A stretch of DNA of 23,943 nt, from positions 1-23,943 of the IMG/VR virus record IMGVR_UViG_3300034082_000696. One strand, given 5' to 3'. Source of the DNA: a virus. The translations under genes were made by a program, and so were the position numbers. The notes below the pieces were generated by a model. The model saw nothing but the letters and a program-made list of their open reading frames with translations. It did no database searches and had not been told where the DNA came from. The stretch's first letter is position 1; each line of letters starts with the position of its first letter. Positions 11,209-19,812 of the stretch are shown one piece after another.

Positions 11209-12105
11209 TTAACTTAAAATTTCAATCCAGTTGTCAATCACATATTTCCAGTCATAAGATTGTGCATGATGCTGTATCTCTAAACATCTTTGACGATATT
11301 TTTCTGAGTTTGATTTATAATAACTCAACAGTTCTACGGTTTTTTCTATAAACTCGTGTTCTTGGATTGGAACAAAATCTGCACCCTTCGGTCCTACTCT
11401 ACTGTAATGTCCAACCGGTGTGCTGATAACTAATTTCCCAGCAGCACCTGCTTCTAATAGAGGTAGTCCCGCACCTTCTTCAGTGCTAGCAATCAATACT
11501 GCATCTACTTTTTTATAAAATCCCGGCATAGTAATAAACGAATGATGATATGCGGCTGCTGCCTTGATATTTAATCCTGATCTTTGAGTAGCAATCTCTA
11601 ATAGCCACGGTCGTTTAATATGTTGATGCACCCCCACTTGTCCCAAATTCATACAGCCAACTGTGCATAATGAATCATTTGGCTTACTGTAAAAACTATT
11701 AGTATTAATACCCAATGGGGTGACAACTGCAGGTCTAGTAACACCTAATTCTAAACTTATATTACTTAACCATTCACTAACTGCACCATACTTGTGAAAC
11801 TTATTAAAGTCATCTGACCCGTGCATCTGAATTAATTCTTCAATATCTAATTTAGAATGGCCAATAACTACACATTGTCTTGGATCAACAATCTTGTAAC
11901 TGTATCCTAACAATCTCCATCCATGCGGAGTGGTAACAAACAAGTCAGTAGTGTCTATTAACTCTTGCATCTCCTCTAAGGTATAACTTTGATTCCAGGG
12001 AAGTAACTGACAATCAAATCCATATCCCCACAAATACTTACACAATTCATAGTGAATTGTGCCAAATGCCCAAGTAGGCTCCATGTAAAATACTATTTTT
12101 TTCAT
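11209..12105 (-). CDS. GT4-type glycosyltransferase (GT-B fold)
   Basis: The product has 298 residues from ATG 12105, in an ATGA overlap with the upstream gene. N-terminal Rossmann-like half: MKKIVFYMEPTWAFGTIHYELCKYLWGYGFDCQLLPW. The C-terminal donor-binding half contains ASTEEGAGLPLLEAGAAGKLVISTPVG, with the E-x7-E pair (Glu210, Glu218) of retaining GT4 enzymes. Somewhat short for GT4 (usually about 350-400). The likely reaction is transfer of a sugar from a nucleotide-sugar, but donor and acceptor are unknown. It is the last gene of the leftward operon, next to another glycosyltransferase-like gene and two methyltransferases. Cytoplasmic; no membrane segment. Confidence 0.8.
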   Translation of the reverse strand: MKKIVFYMEPTWAFGTIHYELCKYLWGYGFDCQLLPWNQSYTLEEMQELIDTTDLFVTTPHGWRLLGYSYKIVDPRQCVVIGHSKLDIEELIQMHGSDDFNKFHKYGAVSEWLSNISLELGVTRPAVVTPLGINTNSFYSKPNDSLCTVGCMNLGQVGVHQHIKRPWLLEIATQRSGLNIKAAAAYHHSFITMPGFYKKVDAVLIASTEEGAGLPLLEAGAAGKLVISTPVGHYSRVGPKGADFVPIQEHEFIEKTVELLSYYKSNSEKYRQRCLEIQHHAQSYDWKYVIDNWIEILS

Positions 12106-12935
12106 ATTGAATCGTAATTAATAATCTGTCTAGTGTCTTGATTTATAACGATACCATCGTAGTTTAAAAATTTCTTAAGTAAACTTCTAAACTGCACAAA
12201 CTCATCATTAGTTAATGCTATAACATCAAAGGCAAAGTATTCTTCTGTTAGTAAATAATCATAAAAATTACTTGCTATAACTTTCTTTTGAAATAATGAG
12301 GGCAATGTATCTATGTTAATAAATCCAGTATCATTAGTTAGATTAGGAAGATAGAACAGATTTTTTATTTTTGGTAATTCATATCTACCCCACCAGTAAG
12401 CAAATGCTGCCCAGAATTCGCAATTGTTTCTATACTCTATATCCATTAAATATGGATCAACCAGTAGTTTAGTATATGATGAATTGAACCAGTAGAAATT
12501 CCCCTTGAAATGCCAATGCCACATGGAACCAACAAGATCGGCTCCTTGATTTAAATGATATAGGCAGGTATTACTATTATCAACTACCCCGTACATCATT
12601 AATGATGCCCAACGTAATCCATTTTCAAATTCTAGTGTATCAGTCTTACTAGCGCCCTTGCAATGTAAGTATAGACCATAGAAGTCTAACTCTTTAGAAT
12701 CTTGCCATAATTTTCGTATAGCAGGGTATTCATAGTATGATGCAGAAAATCCGCTATTAACATATTCAATATCTAAATCTGTTAGAAAATCATATGGTGT
12801 CCAATCAACAGAATGGATGATGATTATCTTTTCATTAGATAGATTACTAGCTTTTAATTTACTGATTATATGAAACAGACTGGCTTTGGTGTTGGGTAAT
12901 TCATTACACGAAATGTAAATGCGTATCGGCTTCAT
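12102..12935 (-). CDS. Putative glycosyltransferase-like protein
   Basis: The product has 277 residues. ATG 12935 (MKPIRIYISCNELPN) is chosen because it follows the upstream stop by one base; starts further upstream lie inside the methyltransferase gene. Motifs LYLHCKGAS (88-96) and VGSMWHWHFKGNFYWFNSSY (135-154) with a later Glu173 match a family of phage and bacterial proteins annotated as glycosyltransferase-like (pattern YxHxKGxS...GNFWW...E). No DxD is obvious. Fold and activity are inferred from this pattern and from the neighbouring GT4 and methyltransferase genes. Confidence 0.6.
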   Translation of the reverse strand: MKPIRIYISCNELPNTKASLFHIISKLKASNLSNEKIIIIHSVDWTPYDFLTDLDIEYVNSGFSASYYEYPAIRKLWQDSKELDFYGLYLHCKGASKTDTLEFENGLRWASLMMYGVVDNSNTCLYHLNQGADLVGSMWHWHFKGNFYWFNSSYTKLLVDPYLMDIEYRNNCEFWAAFAYWWGRYELPKIKNLFYLPNLTNDTGFINIDTLPSLFQKKVIASNFYDYLLTEEYFAFDVIALTNDEFVQFRSLLKKFLNYDGIVINQDTRQIINYDSI

Positions 12936-12936
12936 T

Positions 12937-13506
12937 TCATTGTTTGAATACGCCATAATAGGCTTTACCAAAACATCCTGATTCTCTTAAATTAGCAGTG
13001 CCAGACCCGGGTAACATAATAATATCATCTAACATTGCTTTTGTTAATTCAAAAGGATGTCCATCATGTGCCGGAATATCAATCCATTCAAATAATCTAA
13101 GTATAGGTGCTGCACGTTTAGCATTATTAATGATTCGTTCTACACTTTCAACATGCTGTAAGCAATTGTAAATCCAAACTTCATCCCATCCTTCTTCATC
13201 AACTAGTTCACCTGGTTGAACATTAACACTAATGTTATGTCCTGCATAGCGTAGTTTAGTCCATTCTGGGTAATCAATTGGATCACAAACCTTGCCTTCA
13301 CGTAAGTTCTTGCATTTAAGTAACATGGAACTTGGTCCGCCACCTATGTCAAGTATACGTTTGTTTTTAGCATCAAATGAATAGTGTGATTGTGGTATCT
13401 CCATGAATCTAGCATATACAAAATGTTTTTGATCCTCATCAAAAGTATTAGCGCAATCTCCCCAATACTCTATTTCAAATTTGTGGTCGGCGTGGTGATC
13501 ACTCAT
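12937..13506 (-). CDS. Class I SAM-dependent methyltransferase
   Basis: The product has 189 residues from ATG 13506, with AAGGA nine bases upstream; the TTG start 24 bases earlier is rejected. Motif I is ILDIGGGPSS (51-60), the SAM-binding glycine loop. EVWIYNCLQHVES is in the position of the motif IV/post-motif region, and LRLFEWIDIPAHDGHPFELT follows. The N-terminal segment (FEIEYWGDCANTFDEDQKHFVYARFM) is typical of sugar or small-molecule methyltransferases in glycan clusters. The target is unknown; O- or C-methylation of a sugar is the contextual guess. Confidence 0.78.
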   Translation of the reverse strand: MSDHHADHKFEIEYWGDCANTFDEDQKHFVYARFMEIPQSHYSFDAKNKRILDIGGGPSSMLLKCKNLREGKVCDPIDYPEWTKLRYAGHNISVNVQPGELVDEEGWDEVWIYNCLQHVESVERIINNAKRAAPILRLFEWIDIPAHDGHPFELTKAMLDDIIMLPGSGTANLRESGCFGKAYYGVFKQ

Positions 13507-13567
13507 CTTGACATGTCCTTTTTTAGCCAATTAAGATTTTTTCTATTTTGTTGCATTTTGATTCCTA

Positions 13568-14170
13568 TTATCCACTAAAACCAGTTGGAAATTTATACAA
13601 TGATTCATGTATAGGAGTAGTATACCCCTTTAATACTGTGTAATGAATACATTGAGCATTATGATTGGAATTATTATTTAAGTATGAAAGGAAGTTTTTT
13701 AAATAAAACTGTACATCAAATTTTTCAGTAAGATCGTTTATTTTAAAATTACTTTTATGAATTTCATATTTATTATTTCCCCAATCATCTTGTGGCATGT
13801 TAGTTGGCCATATAATTATTATCCATTTACTTTTATAAAGAAAATAATCTAGATAATCTATTACTGTTGAACGAAATAAATGTTCTAAAATATCGCCAAA
13901 TATAACTAGATCATACTGGAATTTGTATTGAGTATCTATAAAAGTTTTTAAATCAGCATGATGTACTGTATCATATAAATTTTCAAGATTAAAATCTGTT
14001 ATATAAGAACTAGTAGGCTCAATACATTCCAAGTTACCAGTATATCCTAAATCTCTAATTAATTTTCCATTTTTACCAGCCCCGGCCCCTACATCTAATA
14101 TAGAGGTTGGTTTGATATTTCTTACATGGTCTTGTAGTATACTATCAAAAGTTGTTGCTGAATGTGGCAT
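13568..14170 (-). CDS. Class I SAM-dependent methyltransferase
   Basis: The product has 200 residues from ATG 14170, two bases after the previous stop. Motif I SILDVGAGAGKNGKLI (23-38), acidic motif II LECIEPTSSY, and DLVIFGDILEHL (motif IV with D-x-LEHL) are all present, so SAM binding looks intact. The DxLEH motif is common in UbiG/methyltransf_11-23 type enzymes. C-terminal half is AT-rich and aromatic. Substrate is unknown; it sits between a GT4 enzyme and another methyltransferase, which suggests glycan decoration. The longer TTG start at 14200 would overlap the upstream gene. Confidence 0.8.
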   Translation of the reverse strand: MPHSATTFDSILQDHVRNIKPTSILDVGAGAGKNGKLIRDLGYTGNLECIEPTSSYITDFNLENLYDTVHHADLKTFIDTQYKFQYDLVIFGDILEHLFRSTVIDYLDYFLYKSKWIIIIWPTNMPQDDWGNNKYEIHKSNFKINDLTEKFDVQFYLKNFLSYLNNNSNHNAQCIHYTVLKGYTTPIHESLYKFPTGFSG

Positions 14171-14172
14171 AT

Positions 14173-15291
14173 TTATTTTGGTAAATCTTTCTTCAGCCAA
14201 TTCATATCTGTTCTGTCCTCATGCATTTGATACCAGCCTTTGCCTTCGTGTACATCTAATACCATTTGAAAGTATTCTTCATACATGGGTGCTACTTTTT
14301 CTAATGAGAAGTTCTCTGCAAACTTTCTGCAATTCTTTGGATCAATCTTGTCAATGTTTTTTGCAGCCCATACAAACTGATCAAATGTACGGCAACGATA
14401 GCCTGTGTATCCATGAAGATTATTCTCAGTAAAACTACCCCAATCAGTTGTGATAGTAGGAGTACCACTCATTAACATTTCAATTTGTACACCACCGAAC
14501 GGTTCAATATACATACTTGGAACAAATGCAGCTTTGGCATTACTCATTAGTTCTTTACGTTTAGCCACATCAGCATAACCTGCAAACTCTACATGATCCG
14601 GAAAGATTAAGTTTTCTGGATTCTGTCCTGCAATGATAAGTTTAGCACCAATTGCTTCTGTTGCTTGTATTGCTACTTGAATACCTTTACCTTGATAAAC
14701 TCTTCCCAAAAACAAGAAGTAATCTTGCTTTTCTTCCTTGAATTCAAAATCATCAGTATCAAAGTAGTTTGGAATAACAGCATCATACCAATCTTGTTTG
14801 CAAGTACCAACAGCATCTAGACCATAGTATGCGTGATAGATAGCATAACTTTCAAATATCTTCCAACGTGCCCAATGTCCACCGGCATAACCTATGCCCG
14901 GTTCTACTACAATCATATCTGGATGTGCGTCACAAATTGGTCTGACACCACTACCCCAGAAGGGTAATATAAAGTCATTTTTTTGTTTGCGTTTGCCAAC
15001 TTCTCTGATAGCATTAGCATAGAATGTTTGATAAGCGTGGTCATCAGTACTGAACTTGAAAAAGTTCTTACGCCAATCATAATCGCCGTAAGCTATTTTC
15101 CAATCTTCATTTGTAATGACGCTTACATGTTCATCGCAAACTAAATCGCTATCTTCATGTCCATAGTGAATGATTGTATGCCCTCGGGCTTTCATCATCT
15201 TGCCGAATTTGACAACTTTTTGCGTGTATGCACACGCATTGTACTCTTTGCTTGTAACCGTATGCGGTAAACCTAGTATGTGAAATCTCAT
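14173..15291 (-). CDS. GT4 family glycosyltransferase
   Basis: The product has 372 residues, normal GT4 length, from ATG 15291. The N-terminal half has a glycine-rich opening ([38 protein letters not shown]). The linker [10 protein letters not shown] precedes the donor domain [19 protein letters not shown] (192-210). The signature [16 protein letters not shown] (263-278) has Glu263 and Glu271 in the E-x7-E spacing. Retaining transfer from a nucleotide-sugar is expected; the acceptor is unknown. No membrane segment. No strong ribosome-binding site is seen upstream. Confidence 0.88.
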   Translation of the reverse strand: MRFHILGLPHTVTSKEYNACAYTQKVVKFGKMMKARGHTIIHYGHEDSDLVCDEHVSVITNEDWKIAYGDYDWRKNFFKFSTDDHAYQTFYANAIREVGKRKQKNDFILPFWGSGVRPICDAHPDMIVVEPGIGYAGGHWARWKIFESYAIYHAYYGLDAVGTCKQDWYDAVIPNYFDTDDFEFKEEKQDYFLFLGRVYQGKGIQVAIQATEAIGAKLIIAGQNPENLIFPDHVEFAGYADVAKRKELMSNAKAAFVPSMYIEPFGGVQIEMLMSGTPTITTDWGSFTENNLHGYTGYRCRTFDQFVWAAKNIDKIDPKNCRKFAENFSLEKVAPMYEEYFQMVLDVHEGKGWYQMHEDRTDMNWLKKDLPK

Positions 15292-15331
15292 ACAGATATT
15301 TAATCTAGGTTTTGTATTGCCGAAAAAAAAT

Positions 15332-16174
15332 TTACATGTTGGCTATTGATTTTATTACCCAAAAATCTCTGCTCATACTAGTGTTTTGTATTACTTGGAA
15401 TGGCATATAGAAGTAGCCGTTGTCACCCCAACGTGTTCCCCAACTGTTTCTTACTATAAAAGTATTATTAGTTTTGTTATAACCAACAATCAACACAGCA
15501 TGTCCGCCCAATAATCGTTCTTTATTAACATTGGGATATGGCATAATACCAGTTTTTGCTACTGCAGGACTATCAAAGCTAGAATATACATTAAACCCAA
15601 TCGTTACTGGATATCCACTAGTGATAGAATCCATTACTTGATTAAAGTCTAGGGCTCTTTGATATGATGTAACTTTTCTTTTTAATGCATCAACTATTGC
15701 AGTTTTATGTGGCTGCATTTTAAATTTGCTTATGTTATATGGCCATAAGTTTTCAGTTGGTGCTCCATAGGTATAACATGCTTTGATACCGTCACGTATA
15801 TATGCACCACTATCATAATTTACCGTGCCTATAAACTTACGCTCATAGTAGTATATAAAAAGACGGCTTATGTCAAGTGTCCTACTTTGGCGTTTGTGCA
15901 ATAATTCAATCGCACCTGCAATAGCATTGCCAGTACAACTACCTAGCTTACCCTGATCTTCAATTGATGAACAATATTGTCTTAAATCTACAATGTTAGG
16001 TTGTGTGGCACCAGTAAGACGATAAGGATGATCTCTTGTGTCTATTTTATCTTTAACCCAATGATATTTAGGTATATCAAAAGGTGGTTTCACCTTTCGC
16101 ATTGGTGGAAAAGGTCTACGATGCAGTCCCGGATCTAGTTCTATATCAATTATTGTGTTTGAATCTTGTTTCAT
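15332..16174 (-). CDS. Papain-like cysteine protease (peptidase family C1A)
   Basis: The product has 280 residues from ATG 16174. The catalytic apparatus is complete: oxyanion Gln74 and nucleophile Cys80 in [12 protein letters not shown], His225 in [13 protein letters not shown] and Asn243 in [18 protein letters not shown]. The Pro/Arg-rich first 60 residues are too short for a normal papain propeptide and there is no signal peptide, so it may be made active or be attached to the virion. It sits in the tail-fibre/propeller operon, directly after the Asp-box propeller gene (five-base gap). Possible roles are processing of fibre proteins or digestion of host surface protein. Catalysis is inferred from motif conservation. 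Confidence 0.9.
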   Translation of the reverse strand: MKQDSNTIIDIELDPGLHRRPFPPMRKVKPPFDIPKYHWVKDKIDTRDHPYRLTGATQPNIVDLRQYCSSIEDQGKLGSCTGNAIAGAIELLHKRQSRTLDISRLFIYYYERKFIGTVNYDSGAYIRDGIKACYTYGAPTENLWPYNISKFKMQPHKTAIVDALKRKVTSYQRALDFNQVMDSITSGYPVTIGFNVYSSFDSPAVAKTGIMPYPNVNKERLLGGHAVLIVGYNKTNNTFIVRNSWGTRWGDNGYFYMPFQVIQNTSMSRDFWVIKSIANM

Positions 16175-16179
16175 ATATC

Positions 16180-17280
16180 TTATGATCCAACTGAGTATAA
16201 CCAGTTAGGACCAGTACCATCGACCCCAACTGCTACAAACTCACTTGTTACGGTGCTATATACAACCGACCTCATATATCCTGTAGCAGTACTACCATTA
16301 AACAATGAAGGAGTACCCCAATTACTACCATTTGCTGATGTCATATACAAAGGTTGTCCTATTCCACCTACTTGAAGTTGGCCAACTCCTACAAATTCAC
16401 CAGCTGGATTTGCTGTCAGTGAAAATATTTGCATGAGAGTAGTAGAACCAGAGATAAGTGTTTGTGTAGTCCAAGTTGAGCCATTGGTTGATGTAGAATA
16501 ACCAAGACCGCCGGACATATTACCAACGGTTACAAACAAATTATGGTAACTTGACCAAGTAACTGCTTTTAGTTGAAATGTTGAACTGAACATTTGTTGA
16601 GTAGACCAACTGCTGCCAGTTGCTGAGAAAGAATACCAGGGAGTGGTATCAAACCCGTCATAGCCGGTTACAACAAAATTTCCAGATGAATTAACTGCAA
16701 TAGATGCAGTGTTAAAGAATATTCCACTTGCAGCACCGGGTAAAGCTGTTGGTGTAGTCCAAGTTGAGCCGTCTGCTGAGGTAGAATATGCAGCCCCACC
16801 ACCGGAGGACAGTAGCATAATTGCCGCAAACACACCAGCACTATTAACAGTGATAGTATGTACATTACCAACGGCTATTGCTCCGCTTATCACAGTGGGA
16901 GTAGTCCAAGTGACTCCATCACTTGATGTGGAACATATAGCATTTGAACTAGAATTAACACCTATTGCTAAAAAGTAATTATGATAACTTGACCATGTAA
17001 TCTGAGTTAAGAATGTGCTACCGGTTATCTCTTGAGTTGGACCAGTCCAAGTAGTACCGTTCGTTGACACAGCACTACCAAAGTTACCATTATATGACCC
17101 AACCACGGTGATTAACCCTGTATTATCAATAGCACTAGCATTAGGTTGCAATAGAGATACAAATGCACCTGAATTCATTATAGCCGGAGTAGTAAAATTG
17201 ATTGTTGGAGGTGCGGGCGGGGGAGTACCTATATTAATATTTCCACCTATGTCTATCCCGCCTCCAATTGTAATTGCCAT
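16180..17280 (-). CDS. Tail-fibre-like Asp-box (BNR-type) beta-propeller protein
   Basis: The product has 366 residues from ATG 17280, with AGGA upstream on the minus strand. An N-terminal glycine/isoleucine-rich peptide (MAITIGGGIDIGGNINIG) is followed by PPPAPP and then six repeats with Asp-box-like motifs: STNGTTW, SSDGVTW, SADGSTW, SATGSSW, STNGSTW and SANGSNW. Between them come WSSYHN and strand-rich segments, consistent with a six-bladed propeller. Asp-boxes mark sialidase and other propeller folds structurally, without implying enzyme activity; no sialidase arginine triad was identified. The short N-terminus plus poly-Pro linker matches the kelch genes next door, so it is probably part of the same adsorption apparatus. 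Confidence 0.78.
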   Translation of the reverse strand: MAITIGGGIDIGGNINIGTPPPAPPTINFTTPAIMNSGAFVSLLQPNASAIDNTGLITVVGSYNGNFGSAVSTNGTTWTGPTQEITGSTFLTQITWSSYHNYFLAIGVNSSSNAICSTSSDGVTWTTPTVISGAIAVGNVHTITVNSAGVFAAIMLLSSGGGAAYSTSADGSTWTTPTALPGAASGIFFNTASIAVNSSGNFVVTGYDGFDTTPWYSFSATGSSWSTQQMFSSTFQLKAVTWSSYHNLFVTVGNMSGGLGYSTSTNGSTWTTQTLISGSTTLMQIFSLTANPAGEFVGVGQLQVGGIGQPLYMTSANGSNWGTPSLFNGSTATGYMRSVVYSTVTSEFVAVGVDGTGPNWLYSVGS

Positions 17281-17298
17281 GTTGTTAATCCTATTGTA

Positions 17299-17306
17299 TA
17301 TTTATT
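17299..17306 (-). promoter_or_regulatory. Possible T4-like late promoter element (AATAAATA)
   Basis: The minus strand reads AATAAATA 18 bases before ATG 17280, in the 76-base gap upstream of the Asp-box propeller gene. The leader would be very short, with the ribosome-binding AGGA near its 5' end. Confidence 0.3.
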
Positions 17307-17356
17307 GTTAACATCTGCATTGTGGGTTATTACCTTAAATGGGATCGTTATATGTA

Positions 17357-18313
17357 TTATTGTGTACCGCCGGCTGCAGCTAAACTATATCTAGCCGCAC
17401 TAAGTGGACCACGCACTGACGCGGTTGCGGTATCGGTTGCATATGTTATTCGGTCTACTGTTGAGGTTGCTGATGCCCCGCCTCCAAACCAGCCATCAGT
17501 AAAATTACCTGCAGCGGCTAAACGCTGTCTAGCCAAACTAAGTGGACCGCGTACTGTAGCAGTGGCAGTATCGGTTGCATATGTGATTCGGTTTACCGTT
17601 GAACGCACGGTAGTAGGAGTATAGCCGCCGCCAAACCAGCCATCCGTATCATTACCTGCTGCGGCTAAACGATAGGTAACCTGATTAAGTGGTCCACGTA
17701 CACTTGCCGTTGCTGTATCGGTTGCATATGTGATTCGGTCTACTGTTGAAACGCCTGGCGTCTCACCGCCGCCAAACCAGCCATCAGTTGTATTACCTGC
17801 TGCGGCTAAACCATATTTAGTCCCACTAAGTGGACCACGCACACTAGCGGTTGCAGTATCGGTTGCATATGTAATTCGGTCTACTGTTGATTTACTAAGA
17901 GGTGCTGTGCTGGTGTTATACCCGCCGCCAAACCAGCCATAAGTTGTATTACCTGCAGCCGCTAACAAATGTCTAGCCTGACTAAGCGGACCACGTACAC
18001 TTGCTGTTGCAGTATCAGTTGCATATGTTATTCGGTTTACTGTTGAAAAAAAACTGGGATATGTTCCTGACCCGCCTCCAAACCAGCCATCAGTAAAATT
18101 ACTGGCTGCGGCTAAATTATTTATAGCCAAACTAAGTGGACCGCGTACTGTAGCAGTGGCAGTATCGGTTGCAAATGTGATTCGGTCTACTGTTGAACGT
18201 ATTCCGGCGGGCGCCGCGGGGGTATATCCGGCGCCAAACCAACCCGCTGTGTTTTCTGGTGGTGGTGGTGTGTAAATAAATCCACTAGTTAATGTCATTC
18301 CGGTTAATTCCAT
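17357..18313 (-). CDS. Kelch-like WFGGG six-repeat propeller (tail-fibre type), paralogue D
   Basis: The product has 318 residues from ATG 18313 with GGAG upstream. A short N-terminus (MELTGMTLTSGFIY) and a PPPPENT linker lead into six repeats of about 45-52 residues. The consensus reads WFGGG-variable-STVDRITYATDTATASVRGPLS.AR..LAAAGNTTDG. This follows the kelch blade pattern (GG..., then aromatic/ATDT, then GPL...R..LAAA), giving a likely six-bladed propeller. The only length-variable part of each repeat is the loop after WFGGG. No enzyme motif is seen. Virion receptor binding is the likely role, inferred from family and context. Repeats are nearly identical at DNA level to those of the three paralogues. 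Confidence 0.8.
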   Translation of the reverse strand: MELTGMTLTSGFIYTPPPPENTAGWFGAGYTPAAPAGIRSTVDRITFATDTATATVRGPLSLAINNLAAASNFTDGWFGGGSGTYPSFFSTVNRITYATDTATASVRGPLSQARHLLAAAGNTTYGWFGGGYNTSTAPLSKSTVDRITYATDTATASVRGPLSGTKYGLAAAGNTTDGWFGGGETPGVSTVDRITYATDTATASVRGPLNQVTYRLAAAGNDTDGWFGGGYTPTTVRSTVNRITYATDTATATVRGPLSLARQRLAAAGNFTDGWFGGGASATSTVDRITYATDTATASVRGPLSAARYSLAAAGGTQ

Positions 18314-18349
18314 TTTAATTACTCCAAGGTAAAGGTAACATAATCATTT

Positions 18350-19285
18350 TTATTGTATACCGCCGGCTGCGGCTAAAGCCTTTCTAGCCAAACTAAGTGG
18401 ACCACGCACTGAAGCAGTGGCAGTATCAGTTGCATATGTAATTCGGTCTACGGTTGAAACGGGGCCCGGGCCTCCGCCGCCAAACCAGCCATCAGTTGTA
18501 TTACCTGCTGCGGCTAATCTATCTCTAGCTGAACTAAGTGGTCCACGCACACTTGCGGTTGCAGTATCAGTTGCATATGTGATTCGGTCTACTGTTGACA
18601 CCGAGCCACCAGGAATTTCACCACCGCCAAACCAACCATCAGTTGTATCACCTGCTGCGGCTAAATAACGTCTAACCGCACTAAGTGGACCACGTACACT
18701 AGCGGTATCAGTATCGGTTGCATATGTAATTCGCTGTACGGTTGAACGGATAACTCCTATATTGTCCTGGCCGCCACCAAACCATCCATCAGTAGTATTA
18801 CCTGCTGCGCTCATACCATTTCTAGCCAAACTAAGTGGACCACGTACACTAGCGGTTGCGGTATCGGTTGCATATGTGATTCGGTCAACTGTTGAACGGA
18901 TAGGATCGTACCCGCCCCCAAACCAGCCATCAGTAGAATTACCCGCAGCACCCATATTATATCTAGCTAAACTAAGTGGACCACGCACACTTGCGGTATC
19001 AGTATCGGTTGCATATGTGATTCGGTCTACGGTTGACCTAGTACCTGGGCTACCACCGCCAAACCAGCCATAATCAAAATTACTGGCTGCGGCTAAAGAA
19101 TGTCTACCTACACTAAGTGGACCACGTGTAGTAGCAGTTGCAGTATCGGTTGCATATGTTATTCGGTCTACTGTTGAAGCGACTGCTGGCGTGTTGCCGC
19201 CGCCAAACCACGCCGCAGTATTTTCTGGTGGAGGTGGGGCTATATAAGTAAATCCACCAGTTAATGACAATCCAGCTAATTCCAT
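18350..19285 (-). CDS. Kelch-like WFGGG six-repeat propeller (tail-fibre type), paralogue C
   Basis: The product has 311 residues from ATG 19285, with AAAGGAA upstream; the ATG at 19303 lacks such a site. The N-terminus MELAGLSLTGGFTYIAPPPPENT is clearly homologous to paralogue D's. Six repeats follow, with loop insertions NTPAVA, SPGTR, YDPIR, QDNIGVIR, EIPGGSV and GPGPV after each WFGGG (the last has an extra G). The core strands are almost invariant. The stop TAA follows GGIQ. Transcribed with paralogue D 37 bases downstream. Adhesin function is inferred. Confidence 0.8.
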   Translation of the reverse strand: MELAGLSLTGGFTYIAPPPPENTAAWFGGGNTPAVASTVDRITYATDTATATTRGPLSVGRHSLAAASNFDYGWFGGGSPGTRSTVDRITYATDTDTASVRGPLSLARYNMGAAGNSTDGWFGGGYDPIRSTVDRITYATDTATASVRGPLSLARNGMSAAGNTTDGWFGGGQDNIGVIRSTVQRITYATDTDTASVRGPLSAVRRYLAAAGDTTDGWFGGGEIPGGSVSTVDRITYATDTATASVRGPLSSARDRLAAAGNTTDGWFGGGGPGPVSTVDRITYATDTATASVRGPLSLARKALAAAGGIQ

Positions 19286-19401
19286 TTTTATTTCCTTTAA
19301 CATTGAATTTACCGCCGTTATTAAACGTTTGATAAAAGCAAAACTAGCAGTATTGGCTTGTGTACTAGTTTAATAATCAATAGCAGTAAAAAAATTTAAT
19401 A

Positions 19402-19812
19402 TTATTCAGGAATTTCCATTGGAGGATTAAGTTGTGCAAAACTAGCCAACATAGAATCAACATCAGTATTATCAAATGGTAATGCTATTACCTGTGCTGA
19501 AGTCATATTTAATTTAGTACACATTTCGCTATTAGCAGAAACACTTGCCCGTGCGGTTGTATAATGACCACTAATTTCTGACGACCAGTCATTATATGTC
19601 ATATCACTAAGTCCCGAACTTTCTGCAATCAATGTACTATCTGGCACTACGCTTAGACAATAATCTATTCCATTGGTGTCAACAAACCAAAATTTAACAT
19701 CTAGCCCGTCAAGTCTTGGATGCGTTTTCCCATTAGGGCCCATATTCTTATCAGTAAAATACTCTATTAAATTTTCGTAATCTACGTAATAATGTTTTAT
19801 GTACTTAGCCAT
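19402..19812 (-). CDS. Conserved phage protein, probably tail-associated
   Basis: The product has 136 residues from ATG 19812, with AAAGGAA upstream and a 16-base overlap with the oxygenase gene. MAKYIKHYYVDYENLIEYFTDKNMGPNGKTHPRLDGLDVKFWFVDTNGIDYCLSVVPDSTLI is a pattern I recall from marine myovirus hypothetical proteins found next to tail-fibre genes. Soluble alpha/beta; no catalytic motif. The role is unknown; a chaperone or fibre-assembly partner would fit the position before the kelch genes. A 116-base gap to the next gene holds no further ORF. Confidence 0.65.
   Translation of the reverse strand: MAKYIKHYYVDYENLIEYFTDKNMGPNGKTHPRLDGLDVKFWFVDTNGIDYCLSVVPDSTLIAESSGLSDMTYNDWSSEISGHYTTARASVSANSEMCTKLNMTSAQVIALPFDNTDVDSMLASFAQLNPPMEIPE

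Larger units (their letters stand above)
17357..19285 (-). repeat. Kelch-type tandem DNA repeats, left block
   Basis: Two neighbouring genes carry twelve repeat units of about 135-155 bases. A core such as CGGTTGCATATGTGATTCGG (plus strand) recurs in almost every unit with only a few substitutions. The units differ mainly in the stretch encoding the loop after WFGGG. Confidence 0.85.

Noticed and set aside
14170-14177. AATAAATA late-promoter motif on the minus strand
   Set aside because: It overlaps the start codon of the methyltransferase gene, so it cannot drive it; similar copies near 13767 and 1861 lie inside genes and were treated as chance.
16180-17280. Active sialidase
   Set aside because: Asp-box motifs are structural; the catalytic arginine triad, Tyr/Glu pair and Asp of sialidases were not identifiable.
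17322-19073. Open frames on the plus strand across the kelch genes (also 22352-22732 and 23391-23756)
   Set aside because: They repeat Pro/Ala/Val-rich peptides as a by-product of the opposite-strand kelch repeats, and lack good ribosome-binding sites.
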